Origin: Tieghemiomyces parasiticus
Lineage: Eukaryota; Kickxellomycota; Dimargaritomycetes; Dimargaritales; Dimargaritaceae
Direction: 5' to 3'
NCBI GenBank assembly: GCA_027575765.1
Contig: JANBPT010000652.1
Coordinates: 1-27,058, forward strand
Length of the DNA: 27,058 bases
The translations under genes were made by a program, and so were the position numbers. Below, piece after piece: positions 1 to 10,500 of the stretch (position 1 is the first letter of the stretch; each line of letters starts with the position of its first letter). The notes below the pieces were generated by a model that saw only the letters and a list, made by a program, of their open reading frames with translations, did not search any database and was not told the DNA's origin.

Positions 1-104
1 GGTAAGACCCAATTGAGAAAAGAAGCCTGCATCAGCACGGAAGGCTGGCATCTACGATGGCAGCTGCGGAAAGAAGGATGGTAAGGATGGAATACAGCCA
101 GGTG

Positions 105-653
105 CTAGACATTGTTCTGGGGTTTAAGAGGAGGAGTCAAATGAAAAAACTTTTCCGGTTCAGACTTGGGCTTATTAGCCGGCGCATTCGACTTGAGTGC
201 CGCCTTAGGGTTGGTCGATCCACCCCCGGGGGAATTTTGAGTTTTGACCTGCTGGTTAGTCTTAGTCGACTTATTCAGCTGGGGCTTGGCTTGGGCTGTA
301 TGGGAGTTGAAGGGACTCTTGGCGGATGCCACGGGAGGGGGCAACTTAAAGGGCTTTATCGATTCAGACTTGGGATTATTAGCCGGCGCATTCGACTTGA
401 GTGCCGCCTTAGGGTTGGTCGATCCACCCCCGGGGGAATTTTGAGTTTTGACCTGCTGGTTAGTCTTAGTCGACTTATTCAGCTGGGGCTTGGCTTGGGC
501 TGTATGGGAGTTGAAGGGACTCTTGGTGGGTCCAAGATAACGGGACACATGAAAAAACTTTTCCGGTTCAGACTTTGGGGGGGCGGCATTGGCGGTGGAG
601 ACTAGGGCACAGGCGGCCAGAGCGGTGATTACAACAGTGCGGGTGATATGCAT
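105..653 (-). CDS. Small secreted protein made of a 68-residue tandem repeat
   Basis: The protein has 182 residues and I do not recognise its family. The start is the ATG at 653-651 in an ACA-ATG context. It opens a clear signal peptide of about 23 residues (MHITRTVVITALAACALVST, ending ANA before APPK), so the product is probably secreted. The open frame extends further 5', but that part overlaps the promoter and I excluded it. The mature protein is Lys/Pro/Asn/Ser/Gln-rich, with no Cys and no membrane segment. It consists of two copies of a 68-residue unit containing SPFNSHTAQAKPQLNKSTK and NSPGGGSTNPKAAL, plus a partial third unit (PKSEPEKFFH). The sequence suggests a disordered wall or matrix protein or an effector-like protein, but this is inference. 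A TATA box lies 150 bp upstream of the ATG. The stop is TAG at 107-105. Confidence 0.72.
   Translation of the reverse strand: MHITRTVVITALAACALVSTANAAPPKSEPEKFFHVSRYLGPTKSPFNSHTAQAKPQLNKSTKTNQQVKTQNSPGGGSTNPKAALKSNAPANNPKSESIKPFKLPPPVASAKSPFNSHTAQAKPQLNKSTKTNQQVKTQNSPGGGSTNPKAALKSNAPANKPKSEPEKFFHLTPPLKPQNNV
138..575. repeat. 204-bp in-frame tandem repeat inside the secreted-protein gene
   Basis: The stretches 161-322 and 365-526 are nearly identical over about 162 bp; the one difference I see is at 171 versus 375. Their offset is exactly 204 bp. The segment at about 140-167 recurs at 548-575 with offset 408, twice the period. The units differ more in the linker at about 323-364. Because 204 is a multiple of three, the repeat keeps the reading frame, giving 68 residues per unit. 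Confidence 0.9.
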
Positions 654-802
654 TGTGGAACTGGTTGTGAAGTTTGTAGAGAAGGGGTGGTGGTGATGGT
701 GGTGAAGGAAAGTGCAAATGCGGGAGAGTAGTGGACAGTGCGATGATGAAGCTGAAAGGGTTGGAAGCTGATAATGATACATTGAGTGGGTTAACCAGTG
801 GC

Positions 803-810
803 TATTTATA
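803..810 (-). promoter_or_regulatory. TATA box of the secreted repeat-protein gene
   Basis: The minus strand reads TATAAATA here, a consensus TATA element, 150 bp upstream of the ATG at 653. The segment between them is rich in CAC/CAT triplets on the coding strand and is probably the 5' leader. Confidence 0.6.
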
Positions 811-2089
811 TGTAAAATGACCATCGGGAATCGAAGCGCTGCCAGTTGTGCCCATACCCATCTTTCACCCTCGGTAGCCGCCAAGGATAGCTGTAGTGAG
901 GTGCTTTGGTGTGGCTACCATGCCCTCATTTACCCCAACGACGCTTATATCACAGGGTGACGAATGTTGCACGTACTAATGTCAACATAGATTACAGTCT
1001 TTGTTTCTTAGATGCTGGCTACCACCTCAACTCGTATTGCGCGGAGGAGTGGTAGAGGAGGACCAGGAATGAGAAGTGAATGAAGCGGAGTCCCCTTTGT
1101 GGGACCACCGCCTTTATTTCCCCAACAAATAGTCAGTTAAATATAGGGCCGGTCGGCCTTTCAGACCGCCCTTCTCTCTTTTTTTTTCGTCAGGGTCTTC
1201 CATCCTCACCGCTCACCTCTTACCTGCACTCTCCCTTCCTGCGCGCGGGTATTCCGTTCTCGTCCCTTTCGATTGATTTCCCTCTTCATCGTCATATCCC
1301 CTCGACTATTGTTTCTGGGCCTTTACCATCATGTACCGAAGTTATTCCAAGGTTGTCATGCTGGCAACAATGACCTTGTCTGCTTTCACGATGTTCACTC
1401 TGGATGAGACAACTGTAGTACAGAGATGGGAGGTGGAAGATGTTAATGTAGCAGTGCTTTAAACGCTGTAACTCTCGTATCGGGGAGGGGAAGGCTAACA
1501 AAGCAGTCATCCGGCAGTGAGCATTAGTGATATTCTTGGGAGAGAACATTTCCAAATTCTAGATATTCCCATCTAAACTATTTTTTTCAACCCATAGAAG
1601 AGGGAAGCACTGCATCGGCATTTGCCTGCTCAACTAAAACGAAACACCGTAAAGCTCATGAGGGTAGAGGATGAAAAAACTGTTAATCTAACGTTGCGTT
1701 AAACGCTGCGACTCTTCATGAATGTGGAGAAAGATAGTTGATTTGCCGCTCTTATAGATGAAAATCCTTTATGATCGGACCGGACAAAGAAATTTTCCTC
1801 CTCCAATTGATTAATCCCGCTTCCGGTTGAACCGAGCGTCATCGGTAGACGGCCGTCCTCAAGGTCGATTTTTCGTCCTACAAGCTGAGAGGCTACACCG
1901 TGTTGAGGGCGCTCTCAAATTGACAATGGACCACCACACTCAATCCTTCCCCTCTTCAAGCGTAATATATAGATAAGTGTTGGGCACCCGTGACTAAAGA
2001 GGACTCATCATCAGCTCTCCTGTCCATTAGTATCCATTCAACTTGAATATCCCACCCTTGGGTTTGCATGCGATTGGGATATATTTCCT
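811..2089. other. Gene-free interval with a short degenerate direct repeat
   Basis: I see no supportable gene here. The longest open frames lack homology and coding bias. The only structure I note is a direct repeat: 1441-1475 and 1681-1715 match at 28 of 35 positions, 240 bp apart, and share the core TTAAACGCTG. The left end is the upstream region of the secreted-protein gene. The right end may hold the unrecognisable 3' half of mariner copy B. Confidence 0.5.
1441..1715. repeat. Direct repeat pair, 240-bp offset
   Basis: Units 1441-1475 and 1681-1715 agree at 28 of 35 positions when aligned without gaps, and similarity fades on both sides. The ten-base core TTAAACGCTG occurs a third time, inverted, near 26105-26114. 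The origin is unknown; it could be a decayed transposon end. Confidence 0.5.
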
Positions 2090-2620
2090 TGATACTCTTG
2101 CATCTACGACTGTTGTCACCACAGGTCCTCCATGCCGTGACCAGTGGGTGGATTACATAGGTACACTAAAGTCCCATCACCGGTGACGATGGATTACAGC
2201 GGGAAGTCACTGGCTCTGTCAAACGTTTCTAATAACTCAGTAACAGAACGTACCCATTTGGTGGTGCTGGCCATCGGTGAGGTTGTAGGGGTCCCGGCGG
2301 TTGGGGTGGCTACACAGCCCCAGGTCCCTGTGTAGAAATCTTTTTATGATACTAGGGAACATGTGACAGGCGTGGGCTGGTTGGTTAGCAGTACATCTAG
2401 GGTCATCATTCAGATATTTGAGGAGCATGCCCCTATAAACCCCACCAATGTCATCTGGTAGACGGTCAGAATGAGGGTCGTCTTCAAAAGAATGGTGGCC
2501 TCTGTGAAAGTGAGCTAGTCACTTGTAGATGGTGGAGCGGCTAAGGGCAGCTGGGCCCAGCTAAGCCAATACATTTAGAATATCATCTGCCTTACAGTCT
2601 TCTAGTTATAAACTAAAAAT
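2090..2620 (-). mobile_element. Decayed mariner-family transposase (copy B), 5' part
   Basis: Read on the minus strand, this is the N-terminal half of a mariner (IS630/Tc1/mariner superfamily) transposase, which in life cuts and pastes its own DNA at TA sites. In order I see a first helix-turn-helix with ALSRSTIYK, then a stop, then LAHFHRGHHSFEDDPHSDRL. A second helix-turn-helix follows with DDPRCTANQPAHAC and IIKRFLHRDLGL. Next comes the segment ELLETFDR, and finally SIVTGDGTLVYLCNPP, which holds the first catalytic Asp (codon 2178-2176). The copy is dead. There is a TAG in the first helix-turn-helix, and TGA (2521-2519) stands where the family has Trp. A frameshift follows MGTF, and another stop precedes SIVTGD. 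Its catalytic-core 3' half is missing or unrecognisable. It aligns with the copy at 24650-25670 over more than 400 bp at roughly 60% by eye. Confidence 0.8.
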
Positions 2621-4144
2621 AAGGACCGGTAACATCTTGTCTGGTTAATTTGGGCAAAGTGGGGGGGACTTTAAAAGTAAACATGATGAATGGTTAAAGA
2701 GGCAAGTTGTGAAGTGGGAAATGGTTCAATCCTGGAATGGTTTATACCAATCGACTTGTCGTCATTGATTCTCCTAGGTTTTATCTGAAACACAGCAAGC
2801 TGAAACCTCCAGCTTAAAATTCTGCAAAATTATTGAGTCCCCTATACTGTTGTTTAATTTGTCTCAACCATCTTGCCTTGCTGATTAGTGTATTTGCAAT
2901 GGGTTGCCTTCAAGTAGCTGTATTAGTCGATTCGAGATGGCTTGATGGTGGGCGTTTCCTTGGGAGTAGGATCTATATCACGTGGGTGGTAAGGCACGGT
3001 TAAACTCCACACCCTGGTCATATATTGGCACTCAGGCTGTGGCGCCCATGAACCGCCCTAGGTTAATGGAGGCAAATTCCGCCCTATATCTCTGACACCT
3101 ACATGCCACTCTGCAACCGGTTACCGAGCTTTGCCATTGTGTTGCCCATAAATCGGGGTATGGTACCAACTGGACAAGTAGACAGGTAGAGAAGGCTTAT
3201 TTTCAAGGAAAGGCAAGTAAGAGTCACCCGTAGATACTGAGTGCTACACACTATCAAGCAATACAAGAGTAATGAAGATAACGAAAACGGAGATCGAGTT
3301 CATTGAGATGAATTTGGTGGTTCATATAGCAAGTTTAGACTGTGAGGGGGTTCATGGTTTGGAGGTACTTCCGGATGACCTACGGGTTCGTAAATTCACG
3401 TTCTTAGTGTGACTTCGAACGGAGATGCAAGGAAAAGTCTGACAACTGGGCAGCTGGTTTACAGGGAGGCGTGTAATTGTCAGGGAGACCAGTTGGCGGC
3501 AACTTGCACTAGCCTAGTGTGGTTTTTGTGCACCACATTCAGTCGAGTCACTTTAGGAGCCTGTTATGACGGTTGGATAGAACGAACTCACCGAGTTGTA
3601 CGAAATGATAATAATTATTACACACCACAATATACTTTTTTTAAAACGTCTCAAAATATATGGAGCCATCTATCTATTACCACTACTCTACATCGGATTT
3701 CAACTAAGAAGCGTTCATTCGCTCGATTGGAGACTGTGTGTGGCTTTTTGTTTAAAATTACACGGTGTGGGGTACCACCAAAAGAAAGGGAAGAGAGTAT
3801 ACAATATATATGTACGAACCGTGTATTAGAACAAAAGTAACTCGATATTAAGAATGCAATACGAAGGACCCAAAAGCTAGGAGAAATGAAATTGACATGC
3901 GGAGAAATAAAATAAAAAACAAAACGAGATAGAATGGGCTAAACGATATAGTCTGCATTAAGGGGACGGAAATGATAGAGTGGTATCTGGGGGGGGAGTG
4001 AAGGGAGGGCGTAAGAGGCGAGGGGCTAAGAGTGTAACAAGGGGAAACAGAAAGGATAGATGAGGAGGGGAATGGAGGAGGATAAAAGGCTGACCAAAAG
4101 TCACGTCAATAACCTGGGGTCGGCGGGCTTCGTTGTACCTCATA
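2621..4144. other. Gene-free interval, including the SET2 3' flank
   Basis: I see no convincing gene. The longest plus-strand frame (3409-3840) begins at GTG, is AT-rich and matches nothing I know. The right end, about 3900-4144, should hold the 3' UTR of the minus-strand SET2 gene. I could not pick out a clear polyadenylation signal there. A CACGTG E-box palindrome lies at 2979-2984 with no obvious partner gene. Confidence 0.5.
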
Positions 4145-6941
4145 TTATCGGGTGTCGGAGGTATGTGTGGTGGCCGCATCCAACCCACCTCGGGTTAGAA
4201 CCTTGTTAACATAATCCTCAACAAACGCGCGGACCTTGGTTTTCTTGGCGACAGTCATATTGATGACCTTATCGAATGTAAAAGAGGGCGACCGATACTC
4301 CTTCTCCAGCAGAATCTGGACAATTTTGCGCGCCATGCGCTTAAATTCGTCGCGCTCCACACGGTCCTTAAACTTGCTAAGAAATTTGGTCACCATGGCT
4401 GCCACCGCTTCCTTGGCTGCTAGCTCTTTCTCCAGAGTTTTTGGGCTGCTATTGCTATTAGGAGGGCGCGGGGTGGGTAGGGCTGAGGATGAAGTGGTTG
4501 ACCTGGAGGCGCTCGGAGTGGTGGTTGCGGCGAGTGGGTCGGACTTGAGCTTGCTACCAGGGGTAGTGGGCGAGTGGTCGGAAGCTGGTCGGTTCTTGCG
4601 GGCGGCGCGGTCGGCCTGGGTGCCGCGGGCGCTGCGGTCCTTTGACTTGGTAGTCGCAGCCGAGGTCGGAGTGGTCTGGGACAAACCGCTTGCCACCTGG
4701 GCGGCGTTCTTGATCAGGGCGTCCAATTTGGCCCGGGACACACCCTCGGCGGTCAAATCACTCTCGGGTCGGTCCCACTGGGTGGCCCCCGTGCCGGTGT
4801 GATAGTAGTATTCTCGGCCGTCCGGGGCCGTGGCCGTCCGCCATTCTAATGGTAGATCCTGGCAGCTGCCATGATTGCCGCCATCAGTGCTGGAAGATAT
4901 CCGTCGGTTCGGTGGGAGTCCTGTGCGCTTGACATCATTCGGAGATGGTGTGTTCGACGGTGACGTGGCCCGGCGCTCGGGGGCTGGTGATCGTGTGTCA
5001 CTGCCCCAGTCCATGGTTCTCCGGTCGCTGCCGTATGTGGGACGCCCAGCCTCGCCGCGGTAGCTGTCGTAGCCGCCGGAGCGCAAGAGAGACGATTCGG
5101 ACTTAATGCGGTCTAATTGTACCCTGTGGTAGGGCGAGCCGAGCGCGGACCGTGGACGTGCAAACCGATGGTAGTCGGAGTCGGGGGCCGGGCGACGTTT
5201 TTCACCTCGGCCGATGCTACCACTGCCCCCGCTCCGCCGAAAGTCCGTCGGATCGTAGGAGTAGGCCGTGTCGTCGCCATCATGGTCATCCCACCCTTCG
5301 TGCTTGCGTTTAGGCGACGTTAGGCGGGCTCCGGCCGGACCCAGCGGGGAACGGAGGTCCGTGGCGGGGCTTGTACCGGGAGCGGGGCTGGGACCGCTCG
5401 ATTCTGTCCGGGCGATTTTGACCTTGGGGATCCGGTAAACCGTCTCTAAACTTTGCCACCGGGTCAGCAGTTCCTGGCAGAGTTCGGCCACCGTCGCGTC
5501 GTCGTTTTGCTGCCGCACAGTTTCCAGCTGATCGGTCAGGCGGTGGTCATCGATGGTGTTGCGCTTGGCGATGGGCAGCCGGGCCAAACACCGCAGGATT
5601 TCGACACAGATCTTGTCGTCCGTCGTGTACTCGGTAAGCAGCGATTTCAGCAGCGGTACGCCGTGCATGCGCACGAACTTACGCAGGTAAGCCGACTCGT
5701 CCGTCTCCTGCAGCTTGGAGAGGAGTTTGAGAACAAGATTGGGCTTACCGGCCGCCTCCATCATTACCTTGACAAACTTGACAACGTCCTCGGGGCTGTT
5801 TAGGCCGCGACCCGGGTAGGCGGTGGCAACGGGGGCCGCTGGGTCGTGATACTCCTCGTCATCCTCGTGAACTTTGGCCTTCTGCCGTGACGATACCTCC
5901 TGAAACTCCATCTCTTCATCCAGGTTGAACTCGCCAGTCCCGGGGTCGCCGAACTGGGGCTCCTTCATGACACCAATGTAACCTTTGCAATTGGGTTCCC
6001 CGCAAAAGCAGCGCTGTGGGTCGGCCCCGTAGCGCACGAATTTGTAGTCGAAGGTCAGCTCAGTGCCTTTGGGCACAGGCTTGGTAGTGAAGATGCCCAT
6101 GCGGAACCGCGACCCGACCACCCACTTCTGTACCTCGCAGTTGGGGGCACAGCTGTGGTTGACGAAGCGAGCGATACATCCCCGGCGGGTGGCGTCGATG
6201 ACCTCGTCGTTGCGGATGCTCATGAAGTAATGATGCTCAATGTTTTCCTGCTCGTACACCTGGGTGCGCTTCATGAACTGGGACTTGGACACAACCTCGC
6301 CAATGTACTCACGGACGAATTGCCCGCGAGGTAAGTCGGCGGCAGCGGCCAGGCCAAACCCTTTCAACCGGGTCTTGACGAGCTTGACGTCGGCATAGGC
6401 CTTTTTTTGGAATCTGGGAACGGGAAAGTTGCGAGGGTACAGGCGGAGAGTGGGAAGGCAGGTCCTCAAGTGAGTCAGTTGGTCAATAGATGGTCGAGTA
6501 AAACGATGACATGGCAAGCCGTTTGGGGCCAGGCCCGTGTCCCTCACGCATCCCATGAAACCTCGGAATGATGTGGTCCGCTAAAATGACTTACCTTCGG
6601 TTCTGGCAGAAATTTGCTACAGGACAAGAATTTCGCTTGCACTCAATGTACAAAATACGATTGATGCAGTCTGAATTCTCCCCGCAGGCGTATGACACAT
6701 CGTTATGTTTCGAGTCCAGGCTACACTGGCATCCGAGGGCCTCCTCGGCAGTAGCCCGGGCGGTGGCGTTGCCAACGTAAATGTTATCCTCGATGGGCTC
6801 GAAGGTCTGGTGAGCCTCATCCCACACCTCAGGCGAATCGTCGTATCCCTGGCCGAGGGCGGTGCGGGCCATAGTGTTGGTCGCTGAGGCGGCCGAATCC
6901 GGAGTGTGCGTCCCCGAGCTTACAAGCACGTCCCCAGGCAT
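4145..6941 (-). CDS. SET2: Histone H3 lysine-36 methyltransferase Set2
   Basis: Set2 methylates H3K36 on chromatin transcribed by RNA polymerase II. Two exons, 6941-6595 and 6413-4145, join across a 181-bp intron (GTAAGT...CCCAG, phase 2) inside the AWS-SET junction and give 871 residues. The domain order is canonical. Cys-rich AWS spans about 66-117 (GCQCSLDS, CKRNSCPVANFCQNRR). SET spans about 118-240, with the NHSCAPN cofactor motif at 201-207 and FDY at 237-239. Post-SET is RCFCGEPNCKGYIG (250-263). A TFIIS-N/LEDGF-like helical domain spans about 323-440 (LPIAKRNTI). WW spans about 636-666 (W640, W662). A C-terminal SRI domain at about 783-856 is expected to bind the phosphorylated Pol II tail. 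The linker at about 450-630 is disordered and Ser/Pro/Arg-rich. The start is ACCATGCC at 6941. Every key residue I looked for is present, so the enzyme should be active. Confidence 0.96.
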
Positions 6942-7047
6942 GGTTGCGGGGGGGGCTATATGGAAAGGAACTGGGGAGCGGGGTACACAGGAACTAAATT
7001 GGCTATACGGAAACAGATAGGAGAGAGGAAGGGGGGGTGACTGGGTC

Positions 7048-7527
7048 CTAAAAGTTTAAGCTTGAGGAATGCGGGCTATTGGACGACGGTATACGACACA
7101 CAAATCTGAAGGAGGGAGTAGATGCTATCGAGGCGGACTCGAGGGCCCGGTGATCACAATGGACGAGTGCAAAGAGGGACTCGAGAAATCGGCCAATAGA
7201 AAATGCAGAGGTTGAGAGGGGGTCTTCAAGGGATAGCGATAAACCTGAAGCAATTGTCAGTGAACCTCGATGCAGGAGGCCTTCAATGGCGGCTTGCCAG
7301 GTCATAAGCCGGCCGAAATGGCTACCGTTTGTCTTGATGCAGACGGGGGCGAGGATGCTCAAGAGGGTATAGTATTGCAATGGCGACAGCTGCGTTAGAG
7401 TATTATCCGCGGGTTCTCGAATGGCAGAAATAAAAGTCGCTACAAAGTCGGCAAATACGCGATTCTGGACGGCAGAAAAATAAGTGGTCGGGCGGAGGTC
7501 TCGCGACGTGCTGGGTGATAATACCAC
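7048..7527 (-). CDS. Uncertain open frame upstream of SET2, unknown function
   Basis: This is a 159-codon open frame ending at TAG (7050-7048), 107 bp upstream of the SET2 start codon and on the same strand. It has no ATG at its 5' end, because TAA (7530-7528) immediately precedes a GTG. If real it needs an upstream exon. The composition is protein-like, with helical stretches such as SPLQYYTLLSILAPVCIKTN and GRFLESLFALVHCD, and includes Cys and Trp. I recognise no domain. Another open stretch in the same frame lies just upstream (about 7552-7840). It is separated by 24 nt carrying three in-frame stops and also lacks an ATG. It could be a spliced gene, a pseudogene or chance. Confidence 0.28.
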   Translation of the reverse strand: MVLSPSTSRDLRPTTYFSAVQNRVFADFVATFISAIREPADNTLTQLSPLQYYTLLSILAPVCIKTNGSHFGRLMTWQAAIEGLLHRGSLTIASGLSLSLEDPLSTSAFSIGRFLESLFALVHCDHRALESASIASTPSFRFVCRIPSSNSPHSSSLNF

Positions 7528-7551
7528 TTAAGAGCGCTACCAAGTGAATCA

Positions 7552-10500
7552 GATGAATGCGGACGGTAGTGGATAAACGGTGGCGTTTGCAGCGGATGGA
7601 AGAGAGTAGCGTTCCACGGTCGCTGGGTCTGGTGGTGTCGAAGCCGTCGATACGAGTTGGCTGTGGGATGTGTGGATGGGAAGTGCGTTAACGGGAGAGC
7701 GGTAAGATTTACGGAGCAGCGAATTAGGGCATGGCAATGCGAAGAGCACAGGGACCAATGCCGCTGGTGCAACGGGCAAATGTGTAGAAGGGACGAACAG
7801 AGCATTAGGTAAGCCACGCGAAATCAGCTCGCGCTACGGCCAGCGGCTACTGGATGAAAAATATTCGCAGCGACGCATGGCGGCGCAGTAGGTGTGCATA
7901 TGGGTGGATCAGAGAGAGCCAGTAGGTATGGGAGGGGCCAAGGCCACTGGTATAAGTGTGAGAGGGGAGGGGTCGCGCAGTGGTGCCGCCGCCAATGGGC
8001 TCCCTTGTAGGGTCCTGCAGTAGGGGAAAGGTTGGACTGTGGCAGCCCAGTGTGGCTCTGGAGAAGTGCGACCAGGTGTGTTGTGCTTGGGATGGGCCCC
8101 GTAGTTCCTGGCGATGGTTAATCGGTCTGGACAAAATAGATCATGTGATATAATCAGTGATCCGTTACATCCCCGCGACAAGCCCTGCGTGGGTAACATC
8201 TAGGACTGCCAGCCAGCCCAAAAACGAGTTGGAGCTCTTTAAGGTGGACCAACGGCCCTTTCAAAGCGCGTTTTATTATGGACGTATTCCCTTCCCTTGG
8301 CCTGTTATTGCCGGTTTGGAAGCAGTTCTACCGAGTCCCACAGCTCTGTCAAGCCCATTAATTTAAGTGATACCAAAACGCCCTAGCCGCGTCGGTGACT
8401 TGGGCAACGATGCTAGTAACTGTAAAATCCAAACGTATGGCCTTGGCCTCTTCACCACGACGTACGGTATATCCCCGCGACCCGCCAATATGTCCCGCCT
8501 CTCGGGTTGGACCCGCGACTCTGGTCACACCCCGCCCCCCGACCATCGGAGGTACGGCAGTGCAACAATTTCCAAATGGGGAAAGCTACCATTCAGGTCT
8601 GGAGAAAGGTGAGCCCGGCACTATATGGACCAGGCTTCGGGCCATCGTAGCTCAAGGAAACCCCTTGGCCCTATGAGTGTCTTCGGCAAGTTACGGCGAC
8701 TTCTGTGTATTAACTCATCTCGACAACACTAGCACGCCAATCCAACCAACCCGCATACCTCACGCGAGTCGCTACCATGGCATTGCCAATACAGCCAGCA
8801 GCCTAAGCAATACCAGTCGAATCACCCGGTATCAATGGCATAGCGAAATAGCAATGGGCTAGCCCTGGAACCCGTACTAGGTCAGACATTGACATACGGT
8901 ATAACCCCAACCATATAGGCCAAGTCCCTGCCGGATTCCAAAGCGGCGTGGACCAAATGCGACACCGGGTCTATTGAGAATTCTTCCCAAGTCGTAGTAC
9001 GTTTCCTAGCAGGCTTTCAAGGCCTCCGATGTCGATTCCCAGCCGGCTATTCTATCAGCCTATGTTCGTTTTGAATTCCGTTGTCACTACGCCCACTACC
9101 ATTGGGCGCATGTTTATGACTCGGTACCATATATGGACAAGGCTCTCCAAGGAGGACAGGGAGGGGGGTCAGCACGCTAGTGGCTCCTTCGCAACCGTCT
9201 CAAGTAGATAACCAGCCGGGCGGTTCCTAATAATCGTCTTCCCGTCTCGGCAGCCACTCAACGCCTCCCAAGCGGTTCAAAAAAACCAGGTCACCCGTCA
9301 CCCGCCGGCGGTTCCTGATTAGTAGGGAGAAATGGGTGGTCTTTTGATTAGGTCCACCCCGCCGTCCGTGGCCGTTACGGTCGAGCCTTTACATTCGTTT
9401 CGACCCTACCTCCCCCCTCCGGTTTAAATCTTCCAAATACTGCGAGCCTCGCCCCTTCCCTTGCATCGACACGTTTACTACGATTTAGGAACCTTCCATG
9501 TGGAATGGTTTGTGGTTTATTGTACATGGTATATTGATCCTAAAATATGAACCTTCATCGTCGTTCGAGGGTCAAGTGTGTATTCGGAGGATATAAGCGC
9601 TACAACACAAGAAGGAAGTGGGGCTATACATTATGGAGGAAGGTACAGAGCAGAGGGTTCTGCAAAGCCTGTACTTCTTGAACTCCACAACGAAGGCAGG
9701 ACTATAAGCCAATTAGGAGGCATCCGCCCGTTGGGGGGGCAGATGTGCCACTGTCGAATGAAACCGTGGCCCTGTTGACTTTGACTCTTCATAATATAAT
9801 ATGCACTACTGCGATGCATACAGCCGGTTCAACCATATAGTCTTATCTAGCTAGTTAGGGAAGGTCGAGTCGCCTTACCTGCGCACCGCTGGCTTATCTC
9901 CAGGTGACACAGTACCTCTGTGTCCTGCGAACTGCCAGTTATGGGCTGTATGGCGCTATCTGCCTGCCGAAACGGGTATTATTGAATGTCGCCCCTCCAC
10001 TCGTCTAACGAGGGCCATGGGTATATGTGGCCTCCTAACTACAGACCAATGGAGCGGGTGCGGCCGGCCGGAGCCGGAAGGGTGGTGAGAACATGCGGCG
10101 GGCACCTCCCGCACAACGCACCGGTCGATGCGTTAGAGCTAGGCAAAGGCCCGTGGCATATATCCAGCCTTGACCGACTGGTAGACAATGCGCATGTAGA
10201 CGACTAATTTGTAACCATTAGGATTGGATATGCTGGCAGTTATGCATCACACTCCCCGTGGTCAACTGGCTGGCCGCCTTCCTGGCTCCCGGTAACTCCC
10301 ACGGGTGGAGCCAAACCTAGATGGACTGTCACTTTCGCCGGGGACTCTGCGTAATGGGGATAACCCTATTGAAGCATCGCACCCAGTCCCGCCTGTACTG
10401 GCAGCCCCCAATGTGCATATTCAGTGTGGTGGATCGTCCAACCACATCGGAACGACCGATGCCGGAGCCTGTTAATAGACAGCTCTCTATGTCCACGCTG

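Noticed and set aside
57..605. Plus-strand open frame of 182 codons overlapping the secreted repeat gene
   Set aside because: It is antisense to the secreted protein. The tandem repeat keeps both strands open because its unit length is a multiple of three. It has no signal peptide or domain, and the TATA box and signal peptide support the minus strand.
1913..1950. Plus-strand IDNGPPHS, like the second catalytic block of Tc1/mariner transposases
   Set aside because: It is on the opposite strand to copy B and no flanking transposase motifs occur in frame.
2718..2735. tRNA-like B box (GGTTCAATCC)
   Set aside because: No T-stem pairing, no A box at the right distance and no acceptor stem.
3250..3840. 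Possible third mariner copy (LPDD and TGQLVY resembling transposase N-terminal motifs)
   Set aside because: The spacing between the two matches resembles the other copies, but the intervening residues do not align. No helix-turn-helix Trp block or catalytic motif follows, and the sequence turns AT-rich. Chance is the simpler reading.
8580..9220. Apparent degenerate repeat between 8588-8700 and 9097-9200 (CTACCATT ... ATATGGAC ... AGTG)
   Set aside because: Short words match with similar spacing, but similarity does not extend on either side and the words are too few to exceed chance.
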